Source: UBA2357 sp041678045
Lineage (GTDB): Bacteria; Pseudomonadota; Gammaproteobacteria; Burkholderiales; Rhodocyclaceae
Assembly: GCA_041678045.1 (NCBI GenBank)
Contig: JBAYOV010000040.1
Span: forward strand, 1 to 33,219
DNA: 33,219 bases
Direction of reading: 5' to 3'
Shown here piece by piece: positions 23,391 through 31,669 of this stretch (within the stretch, counting starts at the first letter, position 1; each line of letters starts with the position of its first letter). The notes under the pieces are model-generated. The model saw nothing but the letters and a program-made list of their open reading frames with translations. It was not told the origin of the DNA and ran no database searches. The position numbers and the translations under genes were made by a program.

Positions 23391-23804
23391 ATGAGTACGC
23401 CGACGGGGGGCGCCGGGTGGCCGGCTTTTGTGGTGATCGGTGCTGGGGCTGCGCTGGGGGCCTGGCTGCGCTGGGGGCTGGGGGTGTGGCTCAACCCGCT
23501 GTGGGCGGCCATGCCGCTGGGCACGCTGGCGGCGAATCTGCTGGGGGGCTTCCTGATGGGGGCTGTGCTGGCGGTGTTGTCGGCCGTGCCAGCGCTGTCG
23601 CCGGCACTCAAGCTGTTCTTGACCACCGGCCTGCTCGGCGGGCTGACCACCTTTTCCACCTTTTCGGCCGAGGGTCTGCACTTTGCCCAGCGTGGTGCCT
23701 GGGGCTGGCTGTTGCTGCATGCATTGGCGCATGCCTTGGGGGCCTTGCTGATGGCGTGGCTGGGTTTCCTTCTGTTCAGCCTGTGGCGCAGTGGCGGGCA
23801 GTAG
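23391..23804 (+). CDS. crcB: CrcB/Fluc fluoride channel
   Basis: A 137-residue, four-helix membrane protein of the CrcB family, which forms dual-topology dimers exporting fluoride. The N-terminal GAGAALGAWLRWGLG, GTLAANLLGGFLMG with the pore Asn, and GLLGGLTTFSTFSAEG with the TTFSTF motif (phenylalanine track) are all present. No fluoride riboswitch is visible; the gene follows the MscS gene by only 10 bases with no clear ribosome site, so coupled translation is likely. It ends 31 bases from the convergent flavoprotein gene. Confidence 0.94.
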   Translation: MSTPTGGAGWPAFVVIGAGAALGAWLRWGLGVWLNPLWAAMPLGTLAANLLGGFLMGAVLAVLSAVPALSPALKLFLTTGLLGGLTTFSTFSAEGLHFAQRGAWGWLLLHALAHALGALLMAWLGFLLFSLWRSGGQ

Positions 23805-23835
23805 GGCGTGCCCGCGCCCGCAGCTGGGGGCGGTG

Positions 23836-25179
23836 TCATGGTCCGGTGGGGGAGGTGGACGCGTCCGGTGTGATCTCCCGGCCGAGCCAGCGTACCGCGC
23901 CGACCCCGGCCGCGTACCCGGTGGACAGGCAGGCGGTGAGCAGATAGCCCCCGGTGGGGGCTTCCCAGTCCAGCATTTCCCCGCAGCAGAACACCCCCGG
24001 CCGCTGGCGCAGCATCAGGTGCTTGTCCAGCGCCTCGAAGCACAGCCCTCCTGCGGTGCTGATGGCTTCGTCGAGGGGGCGGGGGCGGAGCAGCGTGATG
24101 GGCAGGGCCTTGATCTCACGTGCCAACCGGGCGGGGTCGTCGAAGGCTTCGGGCGCCGCACACTCGCGCAACAGTCCGGCCTTGAGACCACTGATGCCGG
24201 CCTTGCTCTGCAGGTGGCTGGACAATGAACGGCTGCCGCGTGGTCGTGCCAGCGCGCTGTGCAGTTGTTCGGCATCGCGTCCTGGCGCCAGATCCAGATA
24301 CAGCGTGACCGAGCCTTCGCGCTCGATTGCATCGCGCAGGCGCGCCGAGTGCGCGTAGATCAGGCTGCCTTCCAGCCCGGTGCGGGTGACCAGGCACTCG
24401 CCCATGGGCACGTGTACCGTGCCCTGCGCGTCCTCATAGCGCAGCCCAATGCTCTTCAGCGCCTGTCCGGCGAAGCGTTCGCAAAAGTGTTCGCTCCAGC
24501 CCTCGGCGCGCGTTGCATCGTGAGTGCTTGCTCGGACAATATCGAAGCCACAGTTGGCGGGTCGCAGCGGGGCCAGCGCAATGCCCTGTGCTGCGAAGTC
24601 GGGCAGCCAGGCACCATCCGATCCGAGCCTGGCCCAGCTTGCGCCTCCCAGGGCCAGCACGCACACCCGGGGCTGGCAGCTGATCGCGCCGTTCGGGGTG
24701 GCGAAGCTCAGTACGCCTTCCGGCGCGTTGGGTTGCCAGCCCAGCCAGCGATGGCGCGGCCAGAACTGTACGCCTTGCGCACGCAGGCGGCGCAACCACG
24801 CACGCAACAGGGGGGCGGCCTTCATCTCACGCGGGAACACCCGTCCGGAGCTGCCGACAAAGGTTTCCACGCCGAGGGAGGCGGCCCAGTCACGCACGGC
24901 CTCTGCGCCAAACCGTTCGAGCAGCGGCGCGAGTACGGCGCTGCGCTGGCCGAAACGGGTCACAAAGTGCTCGAAGGCCTCCGAGTGAGTGAGGTTGAGC
25001 CCGCCAATGCCGGCGAGCAGGAACTTGCGTCCGACGCTGGGCATGGCGTCGAACACGGCCACCCGATATCCGGCGCTGGCCAGTTGTTCGGCCGCCATCA
25101 GTCCGGCCGGGCCGCCGCCGATCACGGCGGCATCGGGGGCGTACGGGGTGTCCGGGGCGTGGGCGTGGGGGGCAGTCAT
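23836..25179 (-). CDS. HI0933-type NAD(P)/FAD-dependent oxidoreductase (TIGR03862-like flavoprotein)
   Basis: A 447-residue flavoprotein with an N-terminal dinucleotide-binding fold, GGGPAG at 21-26 in AAVIGGGPAGLMAAEQLASA, and the family sequence GRKFLLAGIGGLNLTHSE just after it. VLALGGASWARLGSDG and a C-terminal FAD-contact region (PGVFCCGEMLDWEAPTGGYLL) complete the pattern. Members are annotated as BaiN/RdsA-like or uncharacterised flavoproteins; the reaction is not known from sequence. The start at 25179 is chosen because its ATG overlaps the upstream glycosylase stop (ATGA), although the reading frame stays open much further. It is probably translated with the glycosylase. Confidence 0.88.
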   Translation of the reverse strand: MTAPHAHAPDTPYAPDAAVIGGGPAGLMAAEQLASAGYRVAVFDAMPSVGRKFLLAGIGGLNLTHSEAFEHFVTRFGQRSAVLAPLLERFGAEAVRDWAASLGVETFVGSSGRVFPREMKAAPLLRAWLRRLRAQGVQFWPRHRWLGWQPNAPEGVLSFATPNGAISCQPRVCVLALGGASWARLGSDGAWLPDFAAQGIALAPLRPANCGFDIVRASTHDATRAEGWSEHFCERFAGQALKSIGLRYEDAQGTVHVPMGECLVTRTGLEGSLIYAHSARLRDAIEREGSVTLYLDLAPGRDAEQLHSALARPRGSRSLSSHLQSKAGISGLKAGLLRECAAPEAFDDPARLAREIKALPITLLRPRPLDEAISTAGGLCFEALDKHLMLRQRPGVFCCGEMLDWEAPTGGYLLTACLSTGYAAGVGAVRWLGREITPDASTSPTGP

Positions 25180-25676
25180 TGCAGGAGCTCCCGCCAGGCG
25201 TCGAGCTTGGCTGTGAAGGAAAGGCCCGCATGGGCCGGGCTGGTGGACGGCAGGCGTTGCAGGCGGCAATCGGCCGGCAGCTGCAGTCCGGGCAGTACGT
25301 GACGGCGAAAGATGCGCTCGGCGGCGCTGCCGTTGAAGAAGATGCGCCGGAGGTCCGGATGTTCGAGCAGCAGGGCGGCAAACGGGTTGGGCGTCATCGA
25401 GGACGCTTCGATGGCGGTGTCCAGGCTGCCGCTGCGCCGGCAGCTGCCCAACACATCCCACAGCGCAAAGCCATGGTGACGCAGTTGCCCGACGCGCTGC
25501 GGATAGGGCAAGGCGGGGTCGAAAGCCAGCAAGGCACTCATGATCGGCCAGAAGGCATTGCGGGGATGCGCGTAGTACTCGCCTGCGGACAGCGAGGCCG
25601 CGCCTGGCATGCTCCCCAGAATCAGGGTGTGGGCATGCTCGGGCAGGACGGGCGGGAAACCTTGCAGCAGGGACAT
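25176..25676 (-). CDS. Hypoxanthine-DNA glycosylase (DNA-deoxyinosine glycosylase, UDG family 6)
   Basis: A 166-residue member of the uracil-DNA glycosylase superfamily. LILGSMPGAASLSAGEYYAH near residues 18-37 followed by PRNAFWPIM is the hallmark of the HDG family, with Asn40 in the catalytic region. FNGSAAERIF and the C-terminal LPSTSPAHA (about 143-151) fit the second conserved region. By family it removes hypoxanthine (deaminated adenine) from DNA, starting base excision repair. The start MSLLQGFPPVLPEH at 25676 matches family N-termini; a longer frame to 25838 would cross the hrpA promoter. The stop overlaps the flavoprotein start by four bases. Confidence 0.87.
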   Translation of the reverse strand: MSLLQGFPPVLPEHAHTLILGSMPGAASLSAGEYYAHPRNAFWPIMSALLAFDPALPYPQRVGQLRHHGFALWDVLGSCRRSGSLDTAIEASSMTPNPFAALLLEHPDLRRIFFNGSAAERIFRRHVLPGLQLPADCRLQRLPSTSPAHAGLSFTAKLDAWRELLQ

Positions 25677-25724
25677 GGGCAAACGGACAGGCGGGGTTTG
25701 GCGTGGGGCTTGAACGGTGGCAAG

Positions 25725-25730
25725 TATAAT
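25725..25730 (+). promoter_or_regulatory. Consensus -10 element upstream of hrpA
   Basis: A perfect TATAAT at 25725-25730 stands in the divergent gap, about 140 bases before the chosen hrpA ATG. No good -35 is seen at 16-18 bases, and there is no extended TGn. If it is the promoter, starts upstream of about 25737 are ruled out. Confidence 0.45.
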
Positions 25731-25869
25731 CCCGATCTTTTGCATCACCCGGCCTGAGCACGACCACGGAGCTGACCCTCTTTTGAGTACCCGCCACATC
25801 AGACAGCACAGACAGAAACAGCCCGGCGCGACGCGCACGTCCGGCGCTCACCACGGTTTTTCCGATTGC

Positions 25870-28800
25870 ATGACGCTGGATCGGCCGCGTCTGCACGCCC
25901 TGCAGCGCAAGCTGGGGCAGGCTGACCCGGACCGGGAAGCGCAGGCGCGGGTCGCTTTCGAGACCCTTCTGCACGCTTCCCGCACCCGGCTGAGCGAACG
26001 CATCGCGCAGCTGCCCCGGCCCGACTTTCCGCCGGAGTTGCCCGTGTGCGAACGGCGCGACGAAATTGCCCGGGCCATCGAACAGCATCAGGTGGTCATC
26101 GTTTGTGGTGAAACCGGTTCGGGCAAGACCACGCAGTTGCCCAAAATCTGTTTGGCGCTGGGGCGCGGCGCAGCCGGACTGATTGGGCACACCCAGCCAC
26201 GCCGGCTGGCGGCGCGTGCGACCGCCTCACGCATTGCGGCTGAGTTGCGCAGCGAGTTGGGGCAGGCCGTCGGCTACAAGATTCGCTTCACAGACCGTAC
26301 CGGCCCGCAGGCCAGCATCAAGCTGATGACCGACGGCATCCTGCTGGCCGAAACGCAAACCGACCCGCTGCTCTCGGCTTACGACACGCTGATCATCGAC
26401 GAGGCGCATGAACGCAGCCTGAATATCGATTTTTTGCTTGGGTATCTGAAGACGTTGCTGCCCAGGCGCCCGGACCTGAAGCTGATCGTCACCTCCGCCA
26501 CGCTGGATGCCGAGCGCTTTGCGCAGCATTTCGGCACCGAAGCGCAACCGGCGCCGGTGATCGAGGTGTCCGGCAGGTTGTATCCGATCGAGATGCGTTA
26601 TCGACCGGTGGTGCGTGATGAGCCCCCCGTGGGCGAGGCGAGCGGACGCCGTAAGGAGGGCCGTACGCCGCCCCGCAAGGACAAGGACCGTGACCTGCTC
26701 GATGCGATTGTCGACGCAGTGGACGAGGCGCAGCGCAGCGGCCCCGGAGATGTGCTGGTGTTTTTGCCGGGCGAGCGCGAGATTCGCGAAACCGCAGAAG
26801 CCTTGCGCAAGAGTGCATACGCCGCTGCCACCGAGATTCTGCCGCTGTTTGCACGCCAGTCGGCGCAGGAGCAGGCGAAGGTGTTTGCCAGTGGCGGGCG
26901 CGGCCGTCGTGTGGTGCTGGCCACCAATGTGGCTGAAACCTCGCTGACCGTGCCGGGCATACGCTATGTGGTCGATACCGGTCTGGCGCGTGTGAAGCGC
27001 TACTCCGCCCGCAACAAGGTGGAGCAGTTGCAGATCGAAAAAGTCGCACAATCGGCGGCTCGTCAGCGTGCCGGGCGCTGTGGCCGGGTGATGGACGGAG
27101 TGTGCATCCGGCTGTACGACGAGGCGGATTTCGAGCGGCGCCCGGCGCACACCGATCCGGAAATCCTGCGCTCGTCGCTGGCAGGGGTGATCCTGCGCAT
27201 GAAGGCGCTCAAGCTCGGGGCGGTGGAAGACTTTCCGTTCATCGATCCGCCCACGTCGCGCATGATTGGCGATGGCTATCAGCTGCTGGTCGAACTGGGC
27301 GCGGTCAGCGACGATGAGCGGCGCAGCCTGACACCGGTCGGCCGGGAGCTGGCCCGTCTGCCGCTGGACCCGAAGGTGGGGCGCATGATCCTGGCCGCGC
27401 GCGATCACGGCTGCCTGGCCGAAGTGCTGGTGATTGCCGCCGCGCTGTCGGTGCAGGATCCGCGCGAACGTCCGCAAGCCTCGCCCGGCGCGGCTGACCA
27501 GGCGCATGCCCGGTTCAGGGGGGGCGAGCGCGACCAGCAGTCCGAGTTCCTTTGGTACCGCAACCTGTGGCGGGCCTGGGACGAAGTGGTGCGCCATGAG
27601 TCCGGCAGCAAACAGAAGGCTTGGTGCAAGCAGCATCACCTGTCCTGGCTGAGAATGCGCGAATGGCGCGATGTGCATGGTCAGTTGCATACCTTGTGTG
27701 CCGAACATGGCTGGAAGGAAAACACCTTGCCGGCCACTTTCGAGGCCATTCACAAAGCCCTGCTCACCGGCCTGCTCGGCCATGTGGGGTGTCGGGCCGA
27801 AGAGGCCAGCGGGCCGCAGGCGGGCAGTTATCTGGGGGCACGCGGCATCCGCTTCTGGCCGCATCCGGGGTCGGCTCTGGCGAAGAAAGCGGGCAAGTGG
27901 GTGATGGCCGCCGAACTGGTGGAAACCTCGCGCCTGTTTGCGCGCTGCCTGGCCCGCATCGAGCCCGAATGGCTGGAGGAGGTCGGGACGCATCTGATCC
28001 GAACCCAGGTGAGCGAACCGCACTGGTCAAAAACCTCTGGCGCGGTGCGTGGCTGGGCGCGCGGCAGCCTGTACGGGCTGAGCGTATATGCCCGACGAGG
28101 CGTGCCGTATCGTGACATCGACCCTGAGCTGTGCCGAACCCTGTTCATTCGCGAAGGGCTGGTGCAGGGCGAGATTGCCGAGGGGGCTGCACGCAACATG
28201 GCTTTTCTGCAGCACAATCAGCGGCTGGTGGCGGATATCGAGCGCCTGGAGCACAAGTCGCGGCGGCCCGATGTGCTGGTCGATGAGCATCTGATCTTTG
28301 CGTTCTATGATGCCAAGATTCCTGCGGAGGTCTGCGATCTGGCGGGCTTCGAGGCCTGGCGCAGGCAGGCTGAACGTACCGCGCCACGCCTGCTTCACCT
28401 GAACCGCGAGCAGTTGATGCGGCACGAGGCGGAAGGCATCACCTCGGACCGTTTCCCGGCGTTTTTCGAAGTGCTCGGGCAACGGCTCAAGCTCAGCTAC
28501 CTGCATCAACCGGGCGAGGCCGACGACGGAGTCACGCTCACCGTCCCGCTGGCCATGCTCAACCAGATTCCGGCCGCACGGTGCGAATGGCTGGTGCCCG
28601 GTTTGCTGGAAGAAAAGGTGCTGGCCTTGCTCAAGACCGTGCCGCAAAAGCATCGCCACCGCCTGCAACCGATGACCGAAAGCGGCGCGGCCTTCATGGC
28701 GGCGCTGGAGGCTGGGGCTTACGACACGGACCAGCCCCTGCTCAAGGCCTTGCAACAGTTTGTTGAAGAGCGGGTCTCCCTGAAGTTGCCGCAGGAATCG

Positions 28801-29973
28801 TTTCGTCAAGAGAACTTGAAGCCGCATTGCTTCATGAACTTCCGGCTGATCGATGAGCATGGCCGGGTGCTGGGGCAGTCACGCAATCTGGCCGAATTGC
28901 GCGCCCGCCATGGTCGTCAGGTGGCGGAGCATTTCAGGAATGCACAGGTCGCGGAGGCGCTGCAGTCTGCCGGGGTGGCGGCTTCTGGCGATGAGGCGCA
29001 GACGACGCAGCCCGGGCGTGAGGCCGGCGAGTCGGCCGGCAGGCGCGAATCTGGCTCCGCCCGCAAACGTGACACCGGACAGGCGGCGCAGGCGCAGCCA
29101 GATGCGCAGGATGGGCCCGCCATGAGCGGCCTGACGGACTGGAGCTTCGGCACATTGCCTGAGCTGCTTTCCTTGCGGGTGGCGGGGCGCGAGGTGATCG
29201 GTTTTCCGGCGCTGCACGATGAGGGTGACAGCGTCTCGCTGCGTCCTTTTGATACGCCGGAGGAGGCACACACGGTGCACCGCAAGGGGTTGGCGCGTCT
29301 GTTTGCGCTGAACCTGAAGGATCAGGTACGCGCCATAGAGCGTCTGCCCGATCTGCGCAAGGTGGCGCTGTCCTTCATGGCTTTTGGCACCGAGGCCGAG
29401 CTCAAGCAGCAACTGGTGGGCGCAACGATTGCCAGGGTCTGCCTGCTTGACCCCCTGCCGGTGGATGCACCGTCCTTTACCCGTCGGTGCGCTGAGGCCA
29501 AGGCCCGCATGAGTCTTGTGGCGCAGGAGTTCCTGAGGTTGGTTGGCCAGTTGATGCAGGAGCATGCAGCGTTGCACAAGCGGCTGAGTGGTCTGAAGGG
29601 GTTTCCCGGGGTCGAGCAGGATGTGCGCGAGCAGTTGCAGGCGCTGATGGGAAAGGACTTCCTGCTCGCTCACCCCTGGGAACGTTTGGCGCATTTTCCG
29701 CGTTACCTGAAGGCGATGCAGGTGCGCCTGGACAAGCTGCGCAACAACCCCGCCCGCGACGCGCAACTGCTGGCCGAATGGAAGGGTTTGCATCAGGCAT
29801 TCGAACGCGAACGTAATGCGCGCAGGAAGGCCGGAGTGTCTTCGCCCGAGCTGGAGGAGTTCCGCTGGCTGCTCGAAGAGCTCAGGGTTGGCCTGTTTGC
29901 CCAGGAATTGAAGACGCCGATGCCGGTCAGCGTGAAGCGTCTGCAGAAAATCTGGGAAGCCCGGCCCAGATGA
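25870..29973 (+). CDS. hrpA: ATP-dependent RNA helicase HrpA (DEAH box)
   Basis: A 1367-residue DEAH-box helicase, slightly longer than E. coli HrpA (1300). Walker A GETGSGKTT is at 80-88, DEAH at 177-180 followed by ERSLNIDFLLGYLK, motif III SAT at 209-211, and motif VI QRAGRCGR around 399-406. The HA2/OB region and the long HrpA-specific C-terminus follow. E. coli HrpA has been reported to act on stalled ribosomes and mRNA. An Ala/Gly/Arg/Gln-rich low-complexity stretch at about residues 1034-1085 (from DEAQTTQPGREAGESAG on) interrupts the C-terminal part. The start is uncertain: ATG 25870 begins sequence similar to the family but lacks an obvious ribosome site. A TTG at 25783 with GGAG upstream, or the GTG at 25717, would lengthen it; the latter precedes the -10 element. 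Confidence 0.94.
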   Translation: MTLDRPRLHALQRKLGQADPDREAQARVAFETLLHASRTRLSERIAQLPRPDFPPELPVCERRDEIARAIEQHQVVIVCGETGSGKTTQLPKICLALGRGAAGLIGHTQPRRLAARATASRIAAELRSELGQAVGYKIRFTDRTGPQASIKLMTDGILLAETQTDPLLSAYDTLIIDEAHERSLNIDFLLGYLKTLLPRRPDLKLIVTSATLDAERFAQHFGTEAQPAPVIEVSGRLYPIEMRYRPVVRDEPPVGEASGRRKEGRTPPRKDKDRDLLDAIVDAVDEAQRSGPGDVLVFLPGEREIRETAEALRKSAYAAATEILPLFARQSAQEQAKVFASGGRGRRVVLATNVAETSLTVPGIRYVVDTGLARVKRYSARNKVEQLQIEKVAQSAARQRAGRCGRVMDGVCIRLYDEADFERRPAHTDPEILRSSLAGVILRMKALKLGAVEDFPFIDPPTSRMIGDGYQLLVELGAVSDDERRSLTPVGRELARLPLDPKVGRMILAARDHGCLAEVLVIAAALSVQDPRERPQASPGAADQAHARFRGGERDQQSEFLWYRNLWRAWDEVVRHESGSKQKAWCKQHHLSWLRMREWRDVHGQLHTLCAEHGWKENTLPATFEAIHKALLTGLLGHVGCRAEEASGPQAGSYLGARGIRFWPHPGSALAKKAGKWVMAAELVETSRLFARCLARIEPEWLEEVGTHLIRTQVSEPHWSKTSGAVRGWARGSLYGLSVYARRGVPYRDIDPELCRTLFIREGLVQGEIAEGAARNMAFLQHNQRLVADIERLEHKSRRPDVLVDEHLIFAFYDAKIPAEVCDLAGFEAWRRQAERTAPRLLHLNREQLMRHEAEGITSDRFPAFFEVLGQRLKLSYLHQPGEADDGVTLTVPLAMLNQIPAARCEWLVPGLLEEKVLALLKTVPQKHRHRLQPMTESGAAFMAALEAGAYDTDQPLLKALQQFVEERVSLKLPQESFRQENLKPHCFMNFRLIDEHGRVLGQSRNLAELRARHGRQVAEHFRNAQVAEALQSAGVAASGDEAQTTQPGREAGESAGRRESGSARKRDTGQAAQAQPDAQDGPAMSGLTDWSFGTLPELLSLRVAGREVIGFPALHDEGDSVSLRPFDTPEEAHTVHRKGLARLFALNLKDQVRAIERLPDLRKVALSFMAFGTEAELKQQLVGATIARVCLLDPLPVDAPSFTRRCAEAKARMSLVAQEFLRLVGQLMQEHAALHKRLSGLKGFPGVEQDVREQLQALMGKDFLLAHPWERLAHFPRYLKAMQVRLDKLRNNPARDAQLLAEWKGLHQAFERERNARRKAGVSSPELEEFRWLLEELRVGLFAQELKTPMPVSVKRLQKIWEARPR

Positions 29974-30014
29974 GTCTGTCCGCTCAGGGGGAGGTGTTGA
30001 GGTGTTGTGGCCTA

Positions 30015-30043
30015 TTGAAATGCGCTTTCCGATCTGTTAGTCT
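30015..30043 (+). promoter_or_regulatory. Promoter of the rpsF operon (extended -10)
   Basis: TTGAAA (30015-30020), 17 bases, then TAGTCT (30038-30043) preceded by TGT, an extended -10 TGn. The following ACCGCG is a GC-rich discriminator, usual at growth-rate-controlled ribosomal genes. Confidence 0.6.
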
Positions 30044-30053
30044 ACCGCGTTTA

Positions 30054-30103
30054 CCTTGCCCTACCGGTCCGCATGCCGGGGGGCTGTCATCAACCGCAAG
30101 GAG
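30054..30103 (+). promoter_or_regulatory. rpsF leader that can mask the ribosome site (S6:S18 motif candidate)
   Basis: CCTTGC (30054-30059) can pair with GCAAGG (30096-30101), which contains most of the rpsF Shine-Dalgarno AAGGAG (30098-30103). Inside, CCGG (30064-30067) can pair with CCGG (30076-30079). ACCG occurs twice unpaired or flanking. Many rpsF-rpsR operons are controlled by the S6:S18 complex binding such a leader; whether this one fits the known covariance model is not tested. Confidence 0.4.
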
Positions 30104-30108
30104 TTTGC

Positions 30109-30498
30109 ATGCGACATTACGAAATCGTTTTTATCGTGCATCCTGACCAGTCCGAGCAGGTTCCGGCCATGATCGAGCGTTACAAGTCGATCGTGACCAC
30201 CCGCACCGGTCAGATTCACCGTCTCGAGGACTGGGGCCGCCGTCAGCTGGCCTATCCGATCCAGAAGATGCACAAGGCACACTACGTGCTGATGAACATC
30301 GAATGCGACGGCGAGGCCCTGGCCGAGCTGGAGCACGCCTTCAAGTTCAACGATGCCGTGCTGCGTCACCTGATCATCAAGCAGAAGGCTGCAGTGACCA
30401 CGCCTTCCCCGATGATGAAGGAAGAAAAGTCCCGTTCGCTGACGCCGGCTGCTGCCGAAGAGGGTGCTGAGTCCTCGGGCGAAGAGCAGTCTGCCTGA
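30109..30498 (+). CDS. rpsF: 30S ribosomal protein S6
   Basis: A 129-residue S6 protein, binding 16S rRNA together with S18 at the platform. MRHYEIVFIVHPDQSEQVP is the family start, and HRLEDWGRRQLAYPIQKMHKA and YVLMNIECDG follow, ending with an acidic Glu/Ser tail of about 30 residues usual for proteobacterial S6. AAGGAG lies at 30098-30103, five bases before the ATG. An open frame from 30073 is longer but lacks this site. First gene of rpsF-priB-rpsR-rplI. Confidence 0.97.
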   Translation: MRHYEIVFIVHPDQSEQVPAMIERYKSIVTTRTGQIHRLEDWGRRQLAYPIQKMHKAHYVLMNIECDGEALAELEHAFKFNDAVLRHLIIKQKAAVTTPSPMMKEEKSRSLTPAAAEEGAESSGEEQSA

Positions 30499-30501
30499 TA
30501 G

Positions 30502-30858
30502 GTGCCGGGTATCGGGTTGAACCTGCTTCAGCTCGAAGCCACGCTGGCGTCGCTCCAGCCCCTGCGCAGAACCCCGGCCGGTGTGCCGGTGGCAGCGTGT
30601 ACCCTGGCTCACAGCTCGCTTCAGATGGAAGCTGGGCGTGAGCGCGAAGTCACGGTGGAAGTGCAGGCGGTCGCGCTGGGTGAGTTGGCTGGCGTGCTGG
30701 TTGTAGCCAACCCGGGCATGCGGCTCAGGGTGGCGGGTTTTCTGGCAGCGAAAAGCTTGCGCAGCCGCACCCCGATACTGCATCTGAACAAGATCGAATT
30801 TCTGGAAGGAAACGAAAATGGCTTTCAAGCCCAAGTCCAAGTTCAAGAAAAAGGATGA
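30502..30858 (+). CDS. priB: Primosomal replication protein N (PriB)
   Basis: A 118-residue OB-fold single-stranded-DNA-binding protein that helps PriA reload the replisome at stalled forks. LEATLASLQPLRRTPAGVPV matches the PriB beginning, and VAGFLAAKSLRSRTPILHLNKIEF matches its last strands. The position between rpsF and rpsR is the classic beta/gammaproteobacterial location. The start is uncertain: GTG 30502 directly after rpsF, or TTG 30517 giving MNLLQLEAT, which also resembles family N-termini. The end runs 41 bases into rpsR in another frame, adding NENGFQAQVQVQEKG to the core domain. Confidence 0.9.
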   Translation: MPGIGLNLLQLEATLASLQPLRRTPAGVPVAACTLAHSSLQMEAGREREVTVEVQAVALGELAGVLVVANPGMRLRVAGFLAAKSLRSRTPILHLNKIEFLEGNENGFQAQVQVQEKG

Positions 30859-31093
30859 TCGCGGCAACCGCGGTCTGTTCAAGCGTCGCAAGTTCTGCCG
30901 CTTTACTGCGGAAGGCATTGCCGAAGTCGATTACAAGGATGTCGATATCCTGAAAGACTTCATCACCGAAACCGGCAAGGTCATGCCGGCGCGCATCACC
31001 GGCACCAAGGCCGGCTATCAGCGTCAGCTGTCGACCGCGATCAAGCGTGCGCGCTTCCTCGCGCTGCTGCCCTACACCGATCTGCACAAGTAA
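30818..31093 (+). CDS. rpsR: 30S ribosomal protein S18
   Basis: A 91-residue S18. RRKFCRFTAEGIAEVDYKD and RITGTKAGYQRQLSTAIKRA are the diagnostic regions, ending in ARFLALLPYTDLHK. The N-terminus has a basic extension (MAFKPKSKFKKKDDRGN) relative to E. coli (75 residues). AAGGAAA precedes the ATG, and both lie inside the end of priB. Confidence 0.97.
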   Translation: MAFKPKSKFKKKDDRGNRGLFKRRKFCRFTAEGIAEVDYKDVDILKDFITETGKVMPARITGTKAGYQRQLSTAIKRARFLALLPYTDLHK

Positions 31094-31105
31094 GCGGGGG
31101 CCGAC

Positions 31106-31558
31106 ATGCAAATCATTCTTCTCGAAAAAGTCGTCAACCTGGGTGCGCTCGGTGATGTGGTCAAGGTCAAGGACGGCTACGCCCGTAACTTCCTGATTCC
31201 GCAGGGCAAGGCCAAGCGCGCAACTGCAGCCAACCTGGCCGAGTTCGAAGCCCGTCGCGCCGAGCTTGAGCGCGTTCAGGCTGAAAAGCTTGCCGAGGCC
31301 CAAGGCATCGCCAACAAGCTGGAAGGTCTGATGGTTCAGATCACCCGAAAGGCGGGGATGGACGGTCGCCTGTTCGGTTCGGTCACCAACGCCGATGTCG
31401 CCGAGGCTCTGGAAACTCAGGGTTTCAGCATCGAGCGCTCTGCGATCCGCATGCCCGAAGGCCCGATCAAGCAGGTCAGCGACAACGAAATCACGGTTGC
31501 CCTGCATTCCGACGTGACCACCACGATCACCGTGTCGGTGCTGGGCGATCAGCAGTAA
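31106..31558 (+). CDS. rplI: 50S ribosomal protein L9
   Basis: A 150-residue L9, the two-domain protein at the base of the L1 stalk. MQIILLEKVVNLGALGDVVK and KDGYARNFLIPQGKA form the N-terminal RNA-binding domain, a long charged helix runs over residues 40-75, and the C-terminal domain has GRLFGSVTNADVAEAL. A GGGGG ribosome site precedes the ATG. It ends the operon before the strong terminator. Confidence 0.97.
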   Translation: MQIILLEKVVNLGALGDVVKVKDGYARNFLIPQGKAKRATAANLAEFEARRAELERVQAEKLAEAQGIANKLEGLMVQITRKAGMDGRLFGSVTNADVAEALETQGFSIERSAIRMPEGPIKQVSDNEITVALHSDVTTTITVSVLGDQQ

Positions 31559-31593
31559 GCTTACGCAATACAGGTCTGACCGACACCAGAAAG

Positions 31594-31619
31594 AGGGCTG
31601 CGCATGCAGCCCTTTTTTT
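31594..31619 (+). terminator. Intrinsic terminator of the rpsF-rplI operon
   Basis: AGGGCTGC and GCAGCCCT form an eight-pair stem (31594-31601 with 31606-31613) around a GCAT tetraloop. T residues run from 31613 to 31619. This is a textbook rho-independent terminator, and it separates rplI from dnaB. Confidence 0.9.
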
Positions 31620-31669
31620 CGCGCCAGCCCCGACTCTCATCGTATGCCGGCGCGCAGGAGCTGCAACCC

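Noticed and set aside
25717..25869. N-terminal extension of hrpA from GTG 25717
   Set aside because: It would start upstream of the TATAAT at 25725 and has no family-like sequence; ATG 25870 is preferred, with TTG 25783 kept as an alternative.
25180..26190. Longer minus-strand start for the flavoprotein
   Set aside because: The frame stays open through the glycosylase and into hrpA, but the conserved FAD fold begins just after ATG 25179, which is coupled to the glycosylase stop.
31604..31669. N-terminal extension of dnaB from an ATG at 31604
   Set aside because: That ATG lies in the loop of the rplI terminator hairpin; ATG 31670 has a proper ribosome site and matches DnaB length.
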